Shown here: positions 20,798-28,824 of the stretch, one piece after another
Layout: every line of letters begins with the position of its first letter
Numbering within the stretch: the stretch's first letter is position 1
NCBI RefSeq assembly: GCF_001956315.1
Contig: NZ_MOLY01000046.1
Span: 310,001-374,000 of the forward strand
Source: Sphingomonas montana
Lineage (GTDB): Bacteria > Pseudomonadota > Alphaproteobacteria > Sphingomonadales > Sphingomonadaceae
DNA: 64,000 nt
Reading direction: 5' to 3'
Notes under the pieces: model-generated
What the model saw: the letters and a program-made list of their open reading frames with translations, nothing else
Database searches by the model: none
What the model was told of the DNA's origin: nothing
Position numbers and translations under genes: made by a program

Positions 20798-20961
20798 CGG
20801 CACCGTGACGACGCCGTACCAGGACCTACAGCTTCACGATCGACCCGTTCCGGCGCGACTGCCTGATGCACGGGCTGGACGAGATCGGCCTGACGATGGC
20901 GCAGGGCGATGCGATCTCGGCCTATGAGGCGAAGGTGGGCGCGGAACGGGGCTGGGTTTGA
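20798..20961 (+). pseudogene. leuD 3'-end duplicate, frameshifted
   Basis: About 164 bases match leuD 18256-18421 almost exactly. Only three single-base differences were seen (for example GATCTCG for GATTTCG), plus loss of GC in GACCGCTACAGC that breaks the frame. It includes the leuD stop codon, ends 66 bases before the SDR gene, and has no start. It is far better preserved than the remnant at 19520-19575, so it is either a later copy or has been corrected by gene conversion with leuD. Confidence 0.85.
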
Positions 20962-21026
20962 GCTTGGCCGTCTGAACGTCTGGCCGCGTCGTCCGTTGAG
21001 GGGGGACACGGATACGGAGACGGCAG

Positions 21027-22022
21027 ATGGACGGCGACGGCACTTCGCGACGGACGGTTCTGGGCGGCGCAGCGGCGGGGATTGCGGCGGCGACCGCAGC
21101 GCCGGGGCTGGCGCAGGCGGGCGTTGGTGGTGGCGCGGCACCCTCGCTGCGGGATCCGCGGACCAAATATACCAACACGCCGTTTCCCGAGCAGCGCCAG
21201 CCCTGGCCGGCGCTGGCGAGCAAGATGACGCCGAAGCCGGACCATGGCGAGACGAGCTACCGCGGGTCTGGCAAGCTGACCGGGCGCAAGGCGCTGATTA
21301 CCGGCGGGGACAGCGGGATCGGCCGGGCGGCGGCGATCGCGTTCGCGCGCGAGGGAGCCGACGTCGCGATCAACTATTACCCGACGGAGGAGCCGGACGC
21401 GCGCGAGGTCGTCGCGCTGATCCGCCAGGCGGGGCGCAAGGCGGTGGCGATCCCGGCCGACATCCGGACGCTGGAGGCGTGCGAGGGGATCGTGCGCAAG
21501 GCGATCGCCGGGCTGGGCGGGCTGGACATCGTGGTGAACAATGCCGCGTACCAGCAGAGCAAGGCGGACATCCTGGAGATCACGGACGAGCAGTTCGACC
21601 GGACGTTCAAGACGAACGTCTATCATGTGTTCCGGGTGAGCAAGGCAGCGGTCCCGAGCCTGCCGCCGGGATCGGTCATCATCAATACGATCTCGGTCAA
21701 CAGCTACGACCCGGGCGAGGAGCTGATCGACTATGCCGCGACCAAGGCGGCGATCCTGAACCTGACGAAGGGCATGGCCAAGCAGCTGGCGAAGAAGGGT
21801 ATCCGCGTGAATGCGGTCGCCCCCGGTCCGATCTGGACGCCGTTGCAGGTGGCTGGCGGGCAGTTGCCCGGCACGATGGGCGAGTTCGGACAGGACACCC
21901 CGCTCGGCCGCGCGGGGCAGCCGGCGGAACTGGGCAGCCTGTACGTGGCGCTGGCATCGGACGAGGCGAGCTTCAGCACCGGCACCGCGGTCGGGGCGCA
22001 TGGGGGAAAGGGACATCCGTGA
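21027..22022 (+). CDS. Tat-exported SDR family oxidoreductase (YghA-like)
   Basis: This 331-residue protein starts with a twin-arginine leader (SRRTVLGGAAAGIAAATAAPG). A short linker rich in prolines (NTPFPEQRQPWPALASKM) precedes a classical short-chain dehydrogenase: cofactor motif ITGGDSGIGRAAA, NNAAYQ, the catalytic Ser in NTISVNSY, and Tyr-Lys in DYAATKAAI. The linker and fold match the YghA/YhdF/YhxC group of NADP-dependent SDRs. The ATG at 21027 follows GGAGACGGC. It lies just after the leuD 3' duplicate. Substrate unknown. Confidence 0.88.
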   Translation: MDGDGTSRRTVLGGAAAGIAAATAAPGLAQAGVGGGAAPSLRDPRTKYTNTPFPEQRQPWPALASKMTPKPDHGETSYRGSGKLTGRKALITGGDSGIGRAAAIAFAREGADVAINYYPTEEPDAREVVALIRQAGRKAVAIPADIRTLEACEGIVRKAIAGLGGLDIVVNNAAYQQSKADILEITDEQFDRTFKTNVYHVFRVSKAAVPSLPPGSVIINTISVNSYDPGEELIDYAATKAAILNLTKGMAKQLAKKGIRVNAVAPGPIWTPLQVAGGQLPGTMGEFGQDTPLGRAGQPAELGSLYVALASDEASFSTGTAVGAHGGKGHP

Positions 22023-22149
22023 GTATCGGCCCGCGACCGGCGGGATGAACATGGTTTACCGCCGATAACCGAGCAGGCGACGCAATACCCGTCGCGTTAC
22101 ATGGCGTGGTTAACCGCTGTACTTTCGGTCGATCCGTAGCGGAATGCGG

Positions 22150-22178
22150 TTGACGGACAATCGCAACGGCTGTTGTAT
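22150..22178 (+). promoter_or_regulatory. sigma-70-type promoter
   Basis: TTGACG at 22150-22155 and TTGTAT at 22173-22178 are separated by 17 bases, 69 bases before the ATG at 22247 of the small membrane protein gene. Confidence 0.45.
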
Positions 22179-22246
22179 CGCCGCGTCAACAGGCGTCGCC
22201 ATCGGCGTGTGGTGACCGCGTGATGAACTGGGGCGGGGGATTGCAG

Positions 22247-22609
22247 ATGACGGCGTTCTTGACGAAAACCTTTGGCGGGCTCAGCCGGCAATATTATCTG
22301 CGCCAGCTGTTCTTCGGTTTCCTGATCGCCGCCGGGATCTTCTGGTTGCAGACGGTGGGTCGCCCCGCGACGCCGGGCCTGCTGGTCTGGCTTCTCGTCA
22401 ATACCCTGCTCTATCCTTATGCGAGGTTCGTCTGGGAAGGGTGTTTCCGGTTCGTGTTCGGCGACAACATCTTCTTCATGCCCGCACTGATCCTGATGGT
22501 CCTGAAGCTGGCGACCATGATGATATGCTGGATGATGGCGATCCTCATCGCCCCGGTGGGGCTGGGCTGGCTGTACTGGCATCACAGCCGCAAGGCGCCC
22601 GCCGAATGA
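22247..22609 (+). CDS. small integral membrane protein, unknown function
   Basis: The predicted protein has about 120 residues with three or four hydrophobic segments (LRQLFFGFLIAAGIFWLQ; GLLVWLLVNTLLYPYARF; FFMPALILMVLKLATMMICWMMAILIAPVGLGWLYWHH). The C-terminus is short and basic/acidic. No family is recognised. The ATG at 22247 follows GGGCGGGGGATTGCAG and is preferred; GTG 22220 or ATG 22223 would add nine or eight residues. A promoter-like sequence is at 22150-22178. It converges on the cytochrome c gene. Confidence 0.7.
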   Translation: MTAFLTKTFGGLSRQYYLRQLFFGFLIAAGIFWLQTVGRPATPGLLVWLLVNTLLYPYARFVWEGCFRFVFGDNIFFMPALILMVLKLATMMICWMMAILIAPVGLGWLYWHHSRKAPAE

Positions 22610-22661
22610 CGCAGCGTCGCGTTGCCGCGGATCTTGCGGACGGAGCGACCGGTCAGGCGCG

Positions 22662-23099
22662 TTACCGGGTCCGAAGATAGGCGATGACGTCCGCCCGGTC
22701 CTGTGGATCGGGCAGGCCGGCGAACGCCATGCTGGTTCCGGGCGCGACCGCGCGGGGGTTCGCCAGCCACGCGTCGAGGCGGGTGGGCGTCCAGGTGCCG
22801 CCGACCGCGGCGAGCGACGCGGTGTAGGCGAAACGCGGGCGGCGTCTGGCGATCGGCTGGCCGACGACGCCGTGCAGGTTCGGGCCATCGGTGTCACCGC
22901 CGTTCGCACCGACGGTATGACAGGCGGCGCAGCGCCGAAAGATGCGTGCGCCGTTACCGGCGTCGGCCGCCGCGAGACGACCGTCGAGCGAGGCCGCGAC
23001 CGGCCCGGTCCGCCGTGCCGGACCATGCGGCACGAACAGCAGCGTCGCGACGAGCGCCATCGCGGTGCCGCCGATCAGCAGGAGCGGGACGCGCGTCAT
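22662..23099 (-). CDS. class I c-type cytochrome, membrane anchored or secreted
   Basis: This 145-residue protein has an N-terminal hydrophobic segment (VPLLLIGGTAMALVATLLFV) as signal or anchor. The heme-attachment motif is CAACH in FRRCAACHTVGANGGD, and the distal Met is in PGTSMAFAGL. GPNLHGVVGQPIARRRPRFAY is typical of the small soluble cytochrome c family. It would carry electrons in the periplasm after heme attachment by the Ccm system encoded at 55.8-60.7 kb. The ATG at 23099 follows TAGGACCG. The stop of era lies in front of it by 11 bases. Two decayed copies of its 3' half lie at 19.4 and 20.7 kb. Confidence 0.92.
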   Translation of the reverse strand: MTRVPLLLIGGTAMALVATLLFVPHGPARRTGPVAASLDGRLAAADAGNGARIFRRCAACHTVGANGGDTDGPNLHGVVGQPIARRRPRFAYTASLAAVGGTWTPTRLDAWLANPRAVAPGTSMAFAGLPDPQDRADVIAYLRTR

Positions 23100-23110
23100 G
23101 ATCGACGGTC

Positions 23111-24043
23111 CTACTCCACCCAGTCCAGGCCGATTTCCTTGTAGAGGCCGCGGTCTTCCTCCCATTTCGGGTTGACCTTGACGTGCAGGAAGAGGTGGAC
23201 CTTGCGGTCGAGGAGATGTTCCAGCTCGGCGCGGGCGCGGGTGCCGATTTCCTTGAGGCGGACGCCCTTTGCGCCCAGCACGATCGCCTTCTGCGTGTCG
23301 CGGCCGACGTGGATCTGCTGGTGGATCACGACGGAGCCGTCCTTGCGTTCCTCATATTTCTCGGTCTCGATCGCCGAGGCGTAGGGCAGTTCGGCGTGGA
23401 GCTGGAGGTAGAGCTGTTCACGCGTGACCTCGGCCGCCATCATGCGGTCGGTGGCGTCGCTGACCTGATCCTCCGGGAAGTGCCAGGGGCCGGCGGGGAC
23501 GCGTGTGGCCAGCGCGGCCTTGAGGCCGGCCACGCCGTCGCCGGTGCTGGCGGCGATCATGAAGATCTCCTCCGGGTTCAGCAGTTCCTGGAGCCGCATG
23601 GCGAGTTCGAGGAGCTTCTCCTTCGGGGTGACGTCGACCTTGTTGAGGATCACCAGCTTGGGTTCGCGGCGTTCGGCCAGCGATGCGACGAGCGGTTCGA
23701 GGCGCTTCGTCAGGCCGGTCTTGGCATCGATGACGAAGGCGATGACGTCGGCGTCCTGCGCACCGCCCCAGGCGGCGGCGACCATTGCGCGGTCGAGCCG
23801 GCGGCGCGGTTCGAAGATGCCGGGCGTATCGACGAGCAGGACCTGGGACGCGCCTTCGAGTGCGACGCCCATCAGCCGGACGCGGGTGGTCTGCGCCTTC
23901 GGGCTGACGATGGCGACCTTCTGCCCGACGAGCGCGTTGACCAGCGTCGACTTGCCGGCATTGGGCGCTCCGACGACGGCGACGAACCCGCAGCGCTGGT
24001 CGGAGATATCGGGGGCTTGGTCGTTGGTGTCGGGCAGGCTCAC
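23111..24043 (-). CDS. era: GTPase Era
   Basis: This 310-residue essential GTPase acts in 16S rRNA maturation and 30S assembly. The G domain has G1 GAPNAGKSTL, G3 DTPGIFEPRRR and G4 NKVDVTPK; the C-terminal KH domain includes IHVGRDTQKAIVLGAKGVRLKEIG. Translation starts at GTG 24043, which overlaps the rnc stop (GTGA), with CTGGAG 10 bases upstream inside rnc. The rnc-era order is conserved among Alphaproteobacteria. Confidence 0.96.
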   Translation of the reverse strand: MSLPDTNDQAPDISDQRCGFVAVVGAPNAGKSTLVNALVGQKVAIVSPKAQTTRVRLMGVALEGASQVLLVDTPGIFEPRRRLDRAMVAAAWGGAQDADVIAFVIDAKTGLTKRLEPLVASLAERREPKLVILNKVDVTPKEKLLELAMRLQELLNPEEIFMIAASTGDGVAGLKAALATRVPAGPWHFPEDQVSDATDRMMAAEVTREQLYLQLHAELPYASAIETEKYEERKDGSVVIHQQIHVGRDTQKAIVLGAKGVRLKEIGTRARAELEHLLDRKVHLFLHVKVNPKWEEDRGLYKEIGLDWVE

Positions 24044-24708
24044 GTCAGGGACTCCAGTAATTTGGTGGCGGCCTCGGTCTCGGCCTCCTGTTTCGATGCG
24101 CCGTCGGCCTGTGCCTCGGCCCGGCCGGGGATGGCGACGGCGACGGTGAAGCGCGGGGCATGGTGCGCGCCGGTGCGGCCGACCAGCGTGTAGACGGGCG
24201 GGCGGCAGCGGTGGGCGGCGGCCCATTCCTGCAACGCGGACTTGGGGTGGCGCGGGGCCTGCGCGTCGGCATCGACCAGCGACCCCCAGGCGCGCCGGAC
24301 GAACGCGGCGGCGGCGGGCAGCCCGCCTTCCAGATACAGCGCGCCGATCAGCGCCTCCACCGCGTCGCCCACGACGTTGCCGCTGTTGACCGCGCCGTCG
24401 TCGCGCGCCTGCTTGCCCAAACGGAGCATGCGATCGACACCGATCGCGCGGCCGACGACGGCGCAGGTTTCGCGGCTGACGATCGCGTTGATGCGGCGCG
24501 ACAGCGTGCCCTCGGGCTCATCGGGGAACAGGCCGTAGAGCCAGTCCGCCGCGACGAGGCCGAGCACGCGGTCGCCGAGGAATTCGAGCCGTTCGTAGGT
24601 GGCCCCGGCATGGCTGCTGTGCGTCAGCGCGCGGCGGAACAGGGCGATGTCGCGCGGCTGGTGACCCAGCGCGTCGGGCAGCCAGGCGGCAAGGGGATCG
24701 GCGGTCAT
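24040..24708 (-). CDS. rnc: ribonuclease III
   Basis: This enzyme of about 222 residues cuts double-stranded RNA in rRNA processing. The signature YERLEFLGDRVLGLV has Arg where Ala/Ser is usual, and the second acidic cluster is in VGDAVEALIGALYLEGG. The C-terminal dsRNA-binding domain (PKSALQEWAAAH to KQEAETEAATKLLESL) is complete. ATG 24708 (MTADPL) or 24720 (MAAGMT) may be the start; neither has a strong ribosome binding site. It is coupled to era. The lepB gene that often precedes rnc is absent; a divergent DUF4169 gene is there instead. Confidence 0.95.
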   Translation of the reverse strand: MTADPLAAWLPDALGHQPRDIALFRRALTHSSHAGATYERLEFLGDRVLGLVAADWLYGLFPDEPEGTLSRRINAIVSRETCAVVGRAIGVDRMLRLGKQARDDGAVNSGNVVGDAVEALIGALYLEGGLPAAAAFVRRAWGSLVDADAQAPRHPKSALQEWAAAHRCRPPVYTLVGRTGAHHAPRFTVAVAIPGRAEAQADGASKQEAETEAATKLLESLT

Positions 24709-24772
24709 TCCCGCGGCCATAGCGCAGGGAGGGGCTTTGCGTCGATGGCCCGATGGCGGTATCGCCGTGCGC

Positions 24773-25018
24773 ATGGGCGAGATCGTGAACCTGCGGCAGG
24801 CGCGCAAGGCGAAGGCACGCGTGGTGGCGGCCGAGACGGCGGCCGTGCGCCGGGCGCAGTTCGGGCGGAGCAAGGCGGGAGTAGCCGGCGAAAAGGCGGA
24901 GCGGGCGCGGGCGGCGCGGGTGCTGGATGGGGCCCTGCTGGAGGTGGACGTCAAGTCCGGACCGGCGGATGAGACAGTTCCAGGGGAGCCGTCGCCCCCA
25001 ACCCAACCCTTCCCCTGA
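24773..25018 (+). CDS. DUF4169 family protein
   Basis: This 81-residue protein opens with MGEIVNLRQARKAKARVVAA and FGRSKA, the pattern of DUF4169, a short basic, helical family common in Alphaproteobacteria. The usual family ends near VLDGALLEVD (about residue 60). The final residues (GPADETVPGEPSPPTQPFP) come from an intergenic palindromic repeat that has moved the stop codon. It is divergent from rnc. Function unknown. Confidence 0.8.
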   Translation: MGEIVNLRQARKAKARVVAAETAAVRRAQFGRSKAGVAGEKAERARAARVLDGALLEVDVKSGPADETVPGEPSPPTQPFP

Positions 25019-25030
25019 AGGAGAGGGGCC
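24995..25030. repeat. half palindromic element overlapping the DUF4169 stop
   Basis: CCCCCAACCCAACCCTTCCC and CTGAAGGAGAGGGGCC resemble one arm of the long inverted repeat at 8-133 (GGGAGGGGTTGGGGTGGGT). It supplies the last codons and the stop of the DUF4169 gene. Confidence 0.5.
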
Positions 25031-25084
25031 AAGAAGTTTGTTGCGTTGTGGCGGACGGCGCGGAGTTCGGGCAGTGTCGGCGGC

Positions 25085-25678
25085 ATGTCGATCGAAAGCC
25101 TGGTGGCCCAATATGGCCTGATCGCGCTGTTCGTGGGTGCCGGGCTGGAGGGGGAGACCGTGGTCCTGACCGGCGGGGTGCTGGCGCACCGCGACCTGGT
25201 GCCGCTGTGGGGGGCGGCGCTGGCGGCGGCGGGTGGATCGTTCACGTCCGATCAGGTCTTCTTCGCGCTGGGCCGGCGGTATCGCGACCATCCGCGCGTC
25301 CGGCGGATTATGGTGCGGCCGGCCTTCGCGCGTGCGCTGCGGACGCTGGAACGCCATCCGGTCGGGTTCATCCTGGCGTTCCGGTTCCTGTACGGGTTGC
25401 GCACGGTGAGCCCGGTGGCGATCGGGACGTCGCAGGTGCCGGCGCTTCGGTTCGTGGTGCTGAACGCGGTTGCGGCCCTGTTGTGGGCGGCGACCTTCAC
25501 CGGGCTGGGCTATGCCTTCGGCGAGTGGATCGAGGAGCTGGCGGGGCGGTTCCGGGCGCACTTGCCGGCGTTGCCGACATTGCTGGCGGCGGCGGCGGGC
25601 ATCGCGGCGGTCGCCACCGGGGCACGCTTCCTGTGGGTGCGGCACGTGGCCCGGATGCCGGAGGACGGGCCAGGATGA
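25085..25678 (+). CDS. DedA/VTT family membrane protein
   Basis: This 197-residue protein has about five hydrophobic segments. DedA features include an acidic residue in a re-entrant N-terminal part (GAGLEGETVVLTGGVLAHR) and the conserved FRFLYGLRTVSPVAIG, matching the F.R..P..R pattern. DedA proteins are linked to undecaprenyl phosphate or phospholipid flipping and to membrane potential. The ATG at 25085 follows GGCAGTGTCGGCGGC, without a strong ribosome binding site. It stands alone after the DUF4169 gene. Confidence 0.85.
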   Translation: MSIESLVAQYGLIALFVGAGLEGETVVLTGGVLAHRDLVPLWGAALAAAGGSFTSDQVFFALGRRYRDHPRVRRIMVRPAFARALRTLERHPVGFILAFRFLYGLRTVSPVAIGTSQVPALRFVVLNAVAALLWAATFTGLGYAFGEWIEELAGRFRAHLPALPTLLAAAAGIAAVATGARFLWVRHVARMPEDGPG

Positions 25679-25861
25679 TCCGAGTGTAAAACTTCGATGC
25701 GGCTGCGTTCGATGCGTCTTTCGACTTCGCTCGGGATGATCGGTTCCGGGCTGGCGCGGGTGATTTTGCATCGCGGCCGATAAGGCGATACGTTGCCAAC
25801 CGGGGGCAATGCGGTGTCGCGCGTGAACAGGAACGCGGCGCGCGGAGCGGGAGGGTCTGTC

Positions 25862-28435
25862 GTGGACAGGATAGCCGAACTGGGCCTGGCCGAACCGCCG
25901 GCCCGTCCGAAGGGAACCCGGTTCCTGCTGGCGGCGGTGATCGCCACGCTGCTGCTCGTGCTGGGCGGGCTCGGGATCGGATCGGAATATAATCGCACGC
26001 TGAACGCGCGGGCGAAACTCGTCCTCGCCTATCAGCGGCGGATCGTCGTGGCGGACCTGTTGGCGCAGTTGAAGGACGCGGATACCGCGCGGCGCGGTCA
26101 TGCCATCACCGGCGATCCGGCCTTCCTGCTTCCCTATCGCCCCGCGGTCGCGGCGATCGCCCGGCAACGTCGCGCGCTGGAGGCACGTCTGATCGACGTG
26201 CCCCAGCAGGCGGCGCGGTACGCCGACCTCGGCCGCGCGATCGATGCGCGGCTGGACGAACTGCGCCATACGCCGGCGACCAATGCGGCGCGTAACGTCG
26301 GGTCCGGCGGGCAGGCGACAATGGCGCGTGTGCAGGCCATCGGTGCGGCGATGATGGCCGAAGAAGACCGCATGATCGACCGGCGGATCGCGATGCACGC
26401 CAGCCGCGTCGCGTCCGTGAAACAACATCTCGTGCTGTCGGTGGCCGTCCTCGCGCTGCTCGCCGCGCTGGCGCTGGCCCGCGAATGGCGCGGGCGGCGG
26501 TCCCGCTACACGCTGGCGCGAAAGGCGCAGGCGGCGGAGATGCGGCTGCGCGGTGTGTTTGCCGCGACGAGCGATGCGGTGGCGCTGATCGACGAGGACG
26601 GCGTGATCCAGGCTGTGAACCCGGCGGTCGAGCAACTGGTCGGCCGTCGGCCGGAGGCGCTGGTCGGCCGGGATATTTCGGTGCTGGTCGATGTCGTGCC
26701 GGCCGAGGGGCCGTTCTTCCGGCGGCTGGGCGTGGCCGACGGACGGTTGCGCGAACCGTTCCGGACGGACAGGGTGGCGCATCATGTCGACGGGCACGGC
26801 GTGCCGGTGGACGTTGCGCTGGGCCTGATGCCGGTGGCCGGCGGGGTGCATGTCGTCGCCGCGATCCGCGACATATCGGAACGCAAGAGCGTGGAGCGGA
26901 TCAAGGATGAGTTCGTGGCGACGGTGAGCCACGAACTGCGCACGCCGCTGACGTCGATCGTCGGCGCGCTGGGCCTGCTGCGGGCGACCGCCGGCGCGAC
27001 ACTGCCCGAAGCGGCGCGGCGTCTGGTGCGCGTGGCCGAGGAGAATTCGCAGCGCCTGATCGACCTCATCAACGACCTGCTGGATATCGAGCGGATGGAG
27101 GTGGGCGGCCTGCGCTTCCGCGACGATCCGCTCGACCTGGCGGACATGTTGCGCCGGGTGGTGGACGGCAACGAGGCGCTGGCGACGGTGCGCGACGTGC
27201 GGATCGAGCTGGCGATCGCATCGGGCGATATTGCGGTGCGCGGCGACGAGGGGCGGCTGGCGCAGGTGACGACGAACCTGCTAGCCAACGCGATCCGGTT
27301 TAGTGCGCCCGGACAGACGGTGACGATCACCGCCGAACGGCTGCAGGGCCGCGCGATGGTGACCGTGGACGATCGCGGGCCGGGCGTGCCGGATGCGTTC
27401 CGGGAACGGTTGTTCACCCGGTTCGCACAATCCGAAAGCGGCGGCCGCGCGGGGGGCACCGGGCTGGGCCTGGCGATATCGCGGCAGATCATGCGGGCGC
27501 ATGGCGGCACGATCTGGTTCGAACCGCGTCCCGGCGGGGGCGCGCGGTTCGGTTTCGCGATCGACCTGCGCGACGGGAGCAGCGAAACGCCGCATCTGCT
27601 GATCTGTGCGGACGACGCCGCGGTCGTCTGCGGCCTGCGTCGGCTGGCGGATGCCGGCGCGTGCAGCGCCGACCGGGTGGCGACCGTGGAGGATGCGCAT
27701 GCGGCGATCCGGTCCGGAACCTACGACGCGATCCTGATCGATCTGGACGGCGACAATTCCACCGGCGCGCGCCTGCTGGCCGGGTTGTCGGACGGTGCGG
27801 GGGAACGCCGGTTGCCCGTTCCGGTGGTGGCGCGCACCGGCGGCACCGTGTGGCTGGGCGCGCATCAGGGCGACGGATCGTGGCAGGCGCTGGATGCCAC
27901 CGACGGTGCGCTGGCGGCACAGGTGCGGGCGTTGCTGGACGGGATCGGCGCCGCGCGCCCGTTGATCCTGCATATCGACGCGGATGTGGCGACCATCGGC
28001 CGGACCGCGGGCGCGCTGCAACGGCGGGCCAGGCTGCGTCGTGCATCCGACCTAGCCACGGCCACCGCGCTGCTGGACCGCGAACGGCCGGTGCTGCTGA
28101 TCCTGGACCAGGACCTGCTCGACGGGCCGATCGCCGCGTTGCTGTCGCGCGTCGCCAGGGAGGGACGCCACAAAGCCGGGGCGCGGGTGGCGACGATCCT
28201 GTATACCGGCCGGCCCGTGAGCCGGCAGCTGGAAGGGTTGGTCGATTGCGTCGTATCCAAATCGCAGCGGTCGTCGCCCAACCTGATCGCGGCGGTCGAC
28301 CGGCTGCTGGCGCGGGCGGGGGTCGAGGCGGCATCCTGCGAGGCCGAGGACGACGGCGCGGCCGAACGGTCGACGTTCAACGATGCGGAGCGGGTCGGCG
28401 TCGGCGCAGCGCGCGTCATGGGGGCGGAGCAGTGA
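25862..28435 (+). CDS. hybrid sensor histidine kinase (CHASE3-PAS-HisKA-HATPase-REC-REC)
   Basis: This protein of about 857 residues has two membrane segments (about 22-42 and 183-203) flanking a periplasmic CHASE3 domain (LKDADTARRGHAITGDPAFL). A cytoplasmic PAS domain follows (about 225-335). HisKA has the phospho-acceptor at about H357 (VSHELRTPLTS). HATPase has NLLANAIRF, DDRGPGVP and GTGLGLAI. REC1 (about 577-690) is degenerate: no conserved Lys is seen. REC2 (about 700-815) looks intact, with HIDAD, D749 in LILDQD, T in LYTG and K in VSK. GTG 25862 is chosen because GGGAGGG lies 6 bases before it; TTG 25793 and GTG 25814 are alternatives. Its stop overlaps the response regulator start (GTGA). 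Confidence 0.88.
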   Translation: MDRIAELGLAEPPARPKGTRFLLAAVIATLLLVLGGLGIGSEYNRTLNARAKLVLAYQRRIVVADLLAQLKDADTARRGHAITGDPAFLLPYRPAVAAIARQRRALEARLIDVPQQAARYADLGRAIDARLDELRHTPATNAARNVGSGGQATMARVQAIGAAMMAEEDRMIDRRIAMHASRVASVKQHLVLSVAVLALLAALALAREWRGRRSRYTLARKAQAAEMRLRGVFAATSDAVALIDEDGVIQAVNPAVEQLVGRRPEALVGRDISVLVDVVPAEGPFFRRLGVADGRLREPFRTDRVAHHVDGHGVPVDVALGLMPVAGGVHVVAAIRDISERKSVERIKDEFVATVSHELRTPLTSIVGALGLLRATAGATLPEAARRLVRVAEENSQRLIDLINDLLDIERMEVGGLRFRDDPLDLADMLRRVVDGNEALATVRDVRIELAIASGDIAVRGDEGRLAQVTTNLLANAIRFSAPGQTVTITAERLQGRAMVTVDDRGPGVPDAFRERLFTRFAQSESGGRAGGTGLGLAISRQIMRAHGGTIWFEPRPGGGARFGFAIDLRDGSSETPHLLICADDAAVVCGLRRLADAGACSADRVATVEDAHAAIRSGTYDAILIDLDGDNSTGARLLAGLSDGAGERRLPVPVVARTGGTVWLGAHQGDGSWQALDATDGALAAQVRALLDGIGAARPLILHIDADVATIGRTAGALQRRARLRRASDLATATALLDRERPVLLILDQDLLDGPIAALLSRVAREGRHKAGARVATILYTGRPVSRQLEGLVDCVVSKSQRSSPNLIAAVDRLLARAGVEAASCEAEDDGAAERSTFNDAERVGVGAARVMGAEQ

Positions 28436-28824
28436 GGCCGGACCGGTTACATGTCCTGCATGTCGAGGACGACCCCGACATCCGCCTGATCGCGGGCCTG
28501 TCACTGGCGCTGGACGACGCCATCGTGCTGCGGTCCGCGCCGTCGGGCACGGCGGCGCTGGCGATGCTGCGCGGCGACGCATGGCGGCCGGACCTGCTGC
28601 TGCTGGACATGATGATGCCGGAAATGGACGGGACCGGTCTGGTGACGCGGATCCGCGCGATCGACGGGCTGGCATGCGTGCCGGTGGTGTTCCTGACGGC
28701 GCGTGCGCAGCCCGGCGATATGGAACTCTACCGCGTGGCAGGGTCGCTGGGGCTGATCGTCAAGCCGTTCGATCCGCTGACGCTGGCGGCGCGGTTGCGG
28801 GCGATGGTGACGCAGATGGCGTGA
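28432..28824 (+). CDS. single-domain response regulator
   Basis: This 130-residue receiver domain has no output domain. The acidic pair is in HVEDDPD, the phosphorylated Asp in LLLLDMMMPEMDG, the Thr in VVFLTARA and the Lys in IVKPFD, so it should be phosphorylated normally. The GTG start overlaps the stop of the hybrid kinase, which makes that kinase its likely partner; as it has no output domain, it should act through protein contacts or as a phosphate relay. Its last 65 bases overlap the 3' end of the convergent mscS-type gene. Confidence 0.92.
   Translation: MRPDRLHVLHVEDDPDIRLIAGLSLALDDAIVLRSAPSGTAALAMLRGDAWRPDLLLLDMMMPEMDGTGLVTRIRAIDGLACVPVVFLTARAQPGDMELYRVAGSLGLIVKPFDPLTLAARLRAMVTQMA

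Noticed and set aside
20943-20966. GGAAC before the SDR gene as an EcfG -35
   Set aside because: No CGTT or GTT occurs at 16 or 17 bases; the GGAAC is part of the duplicated leuD end.
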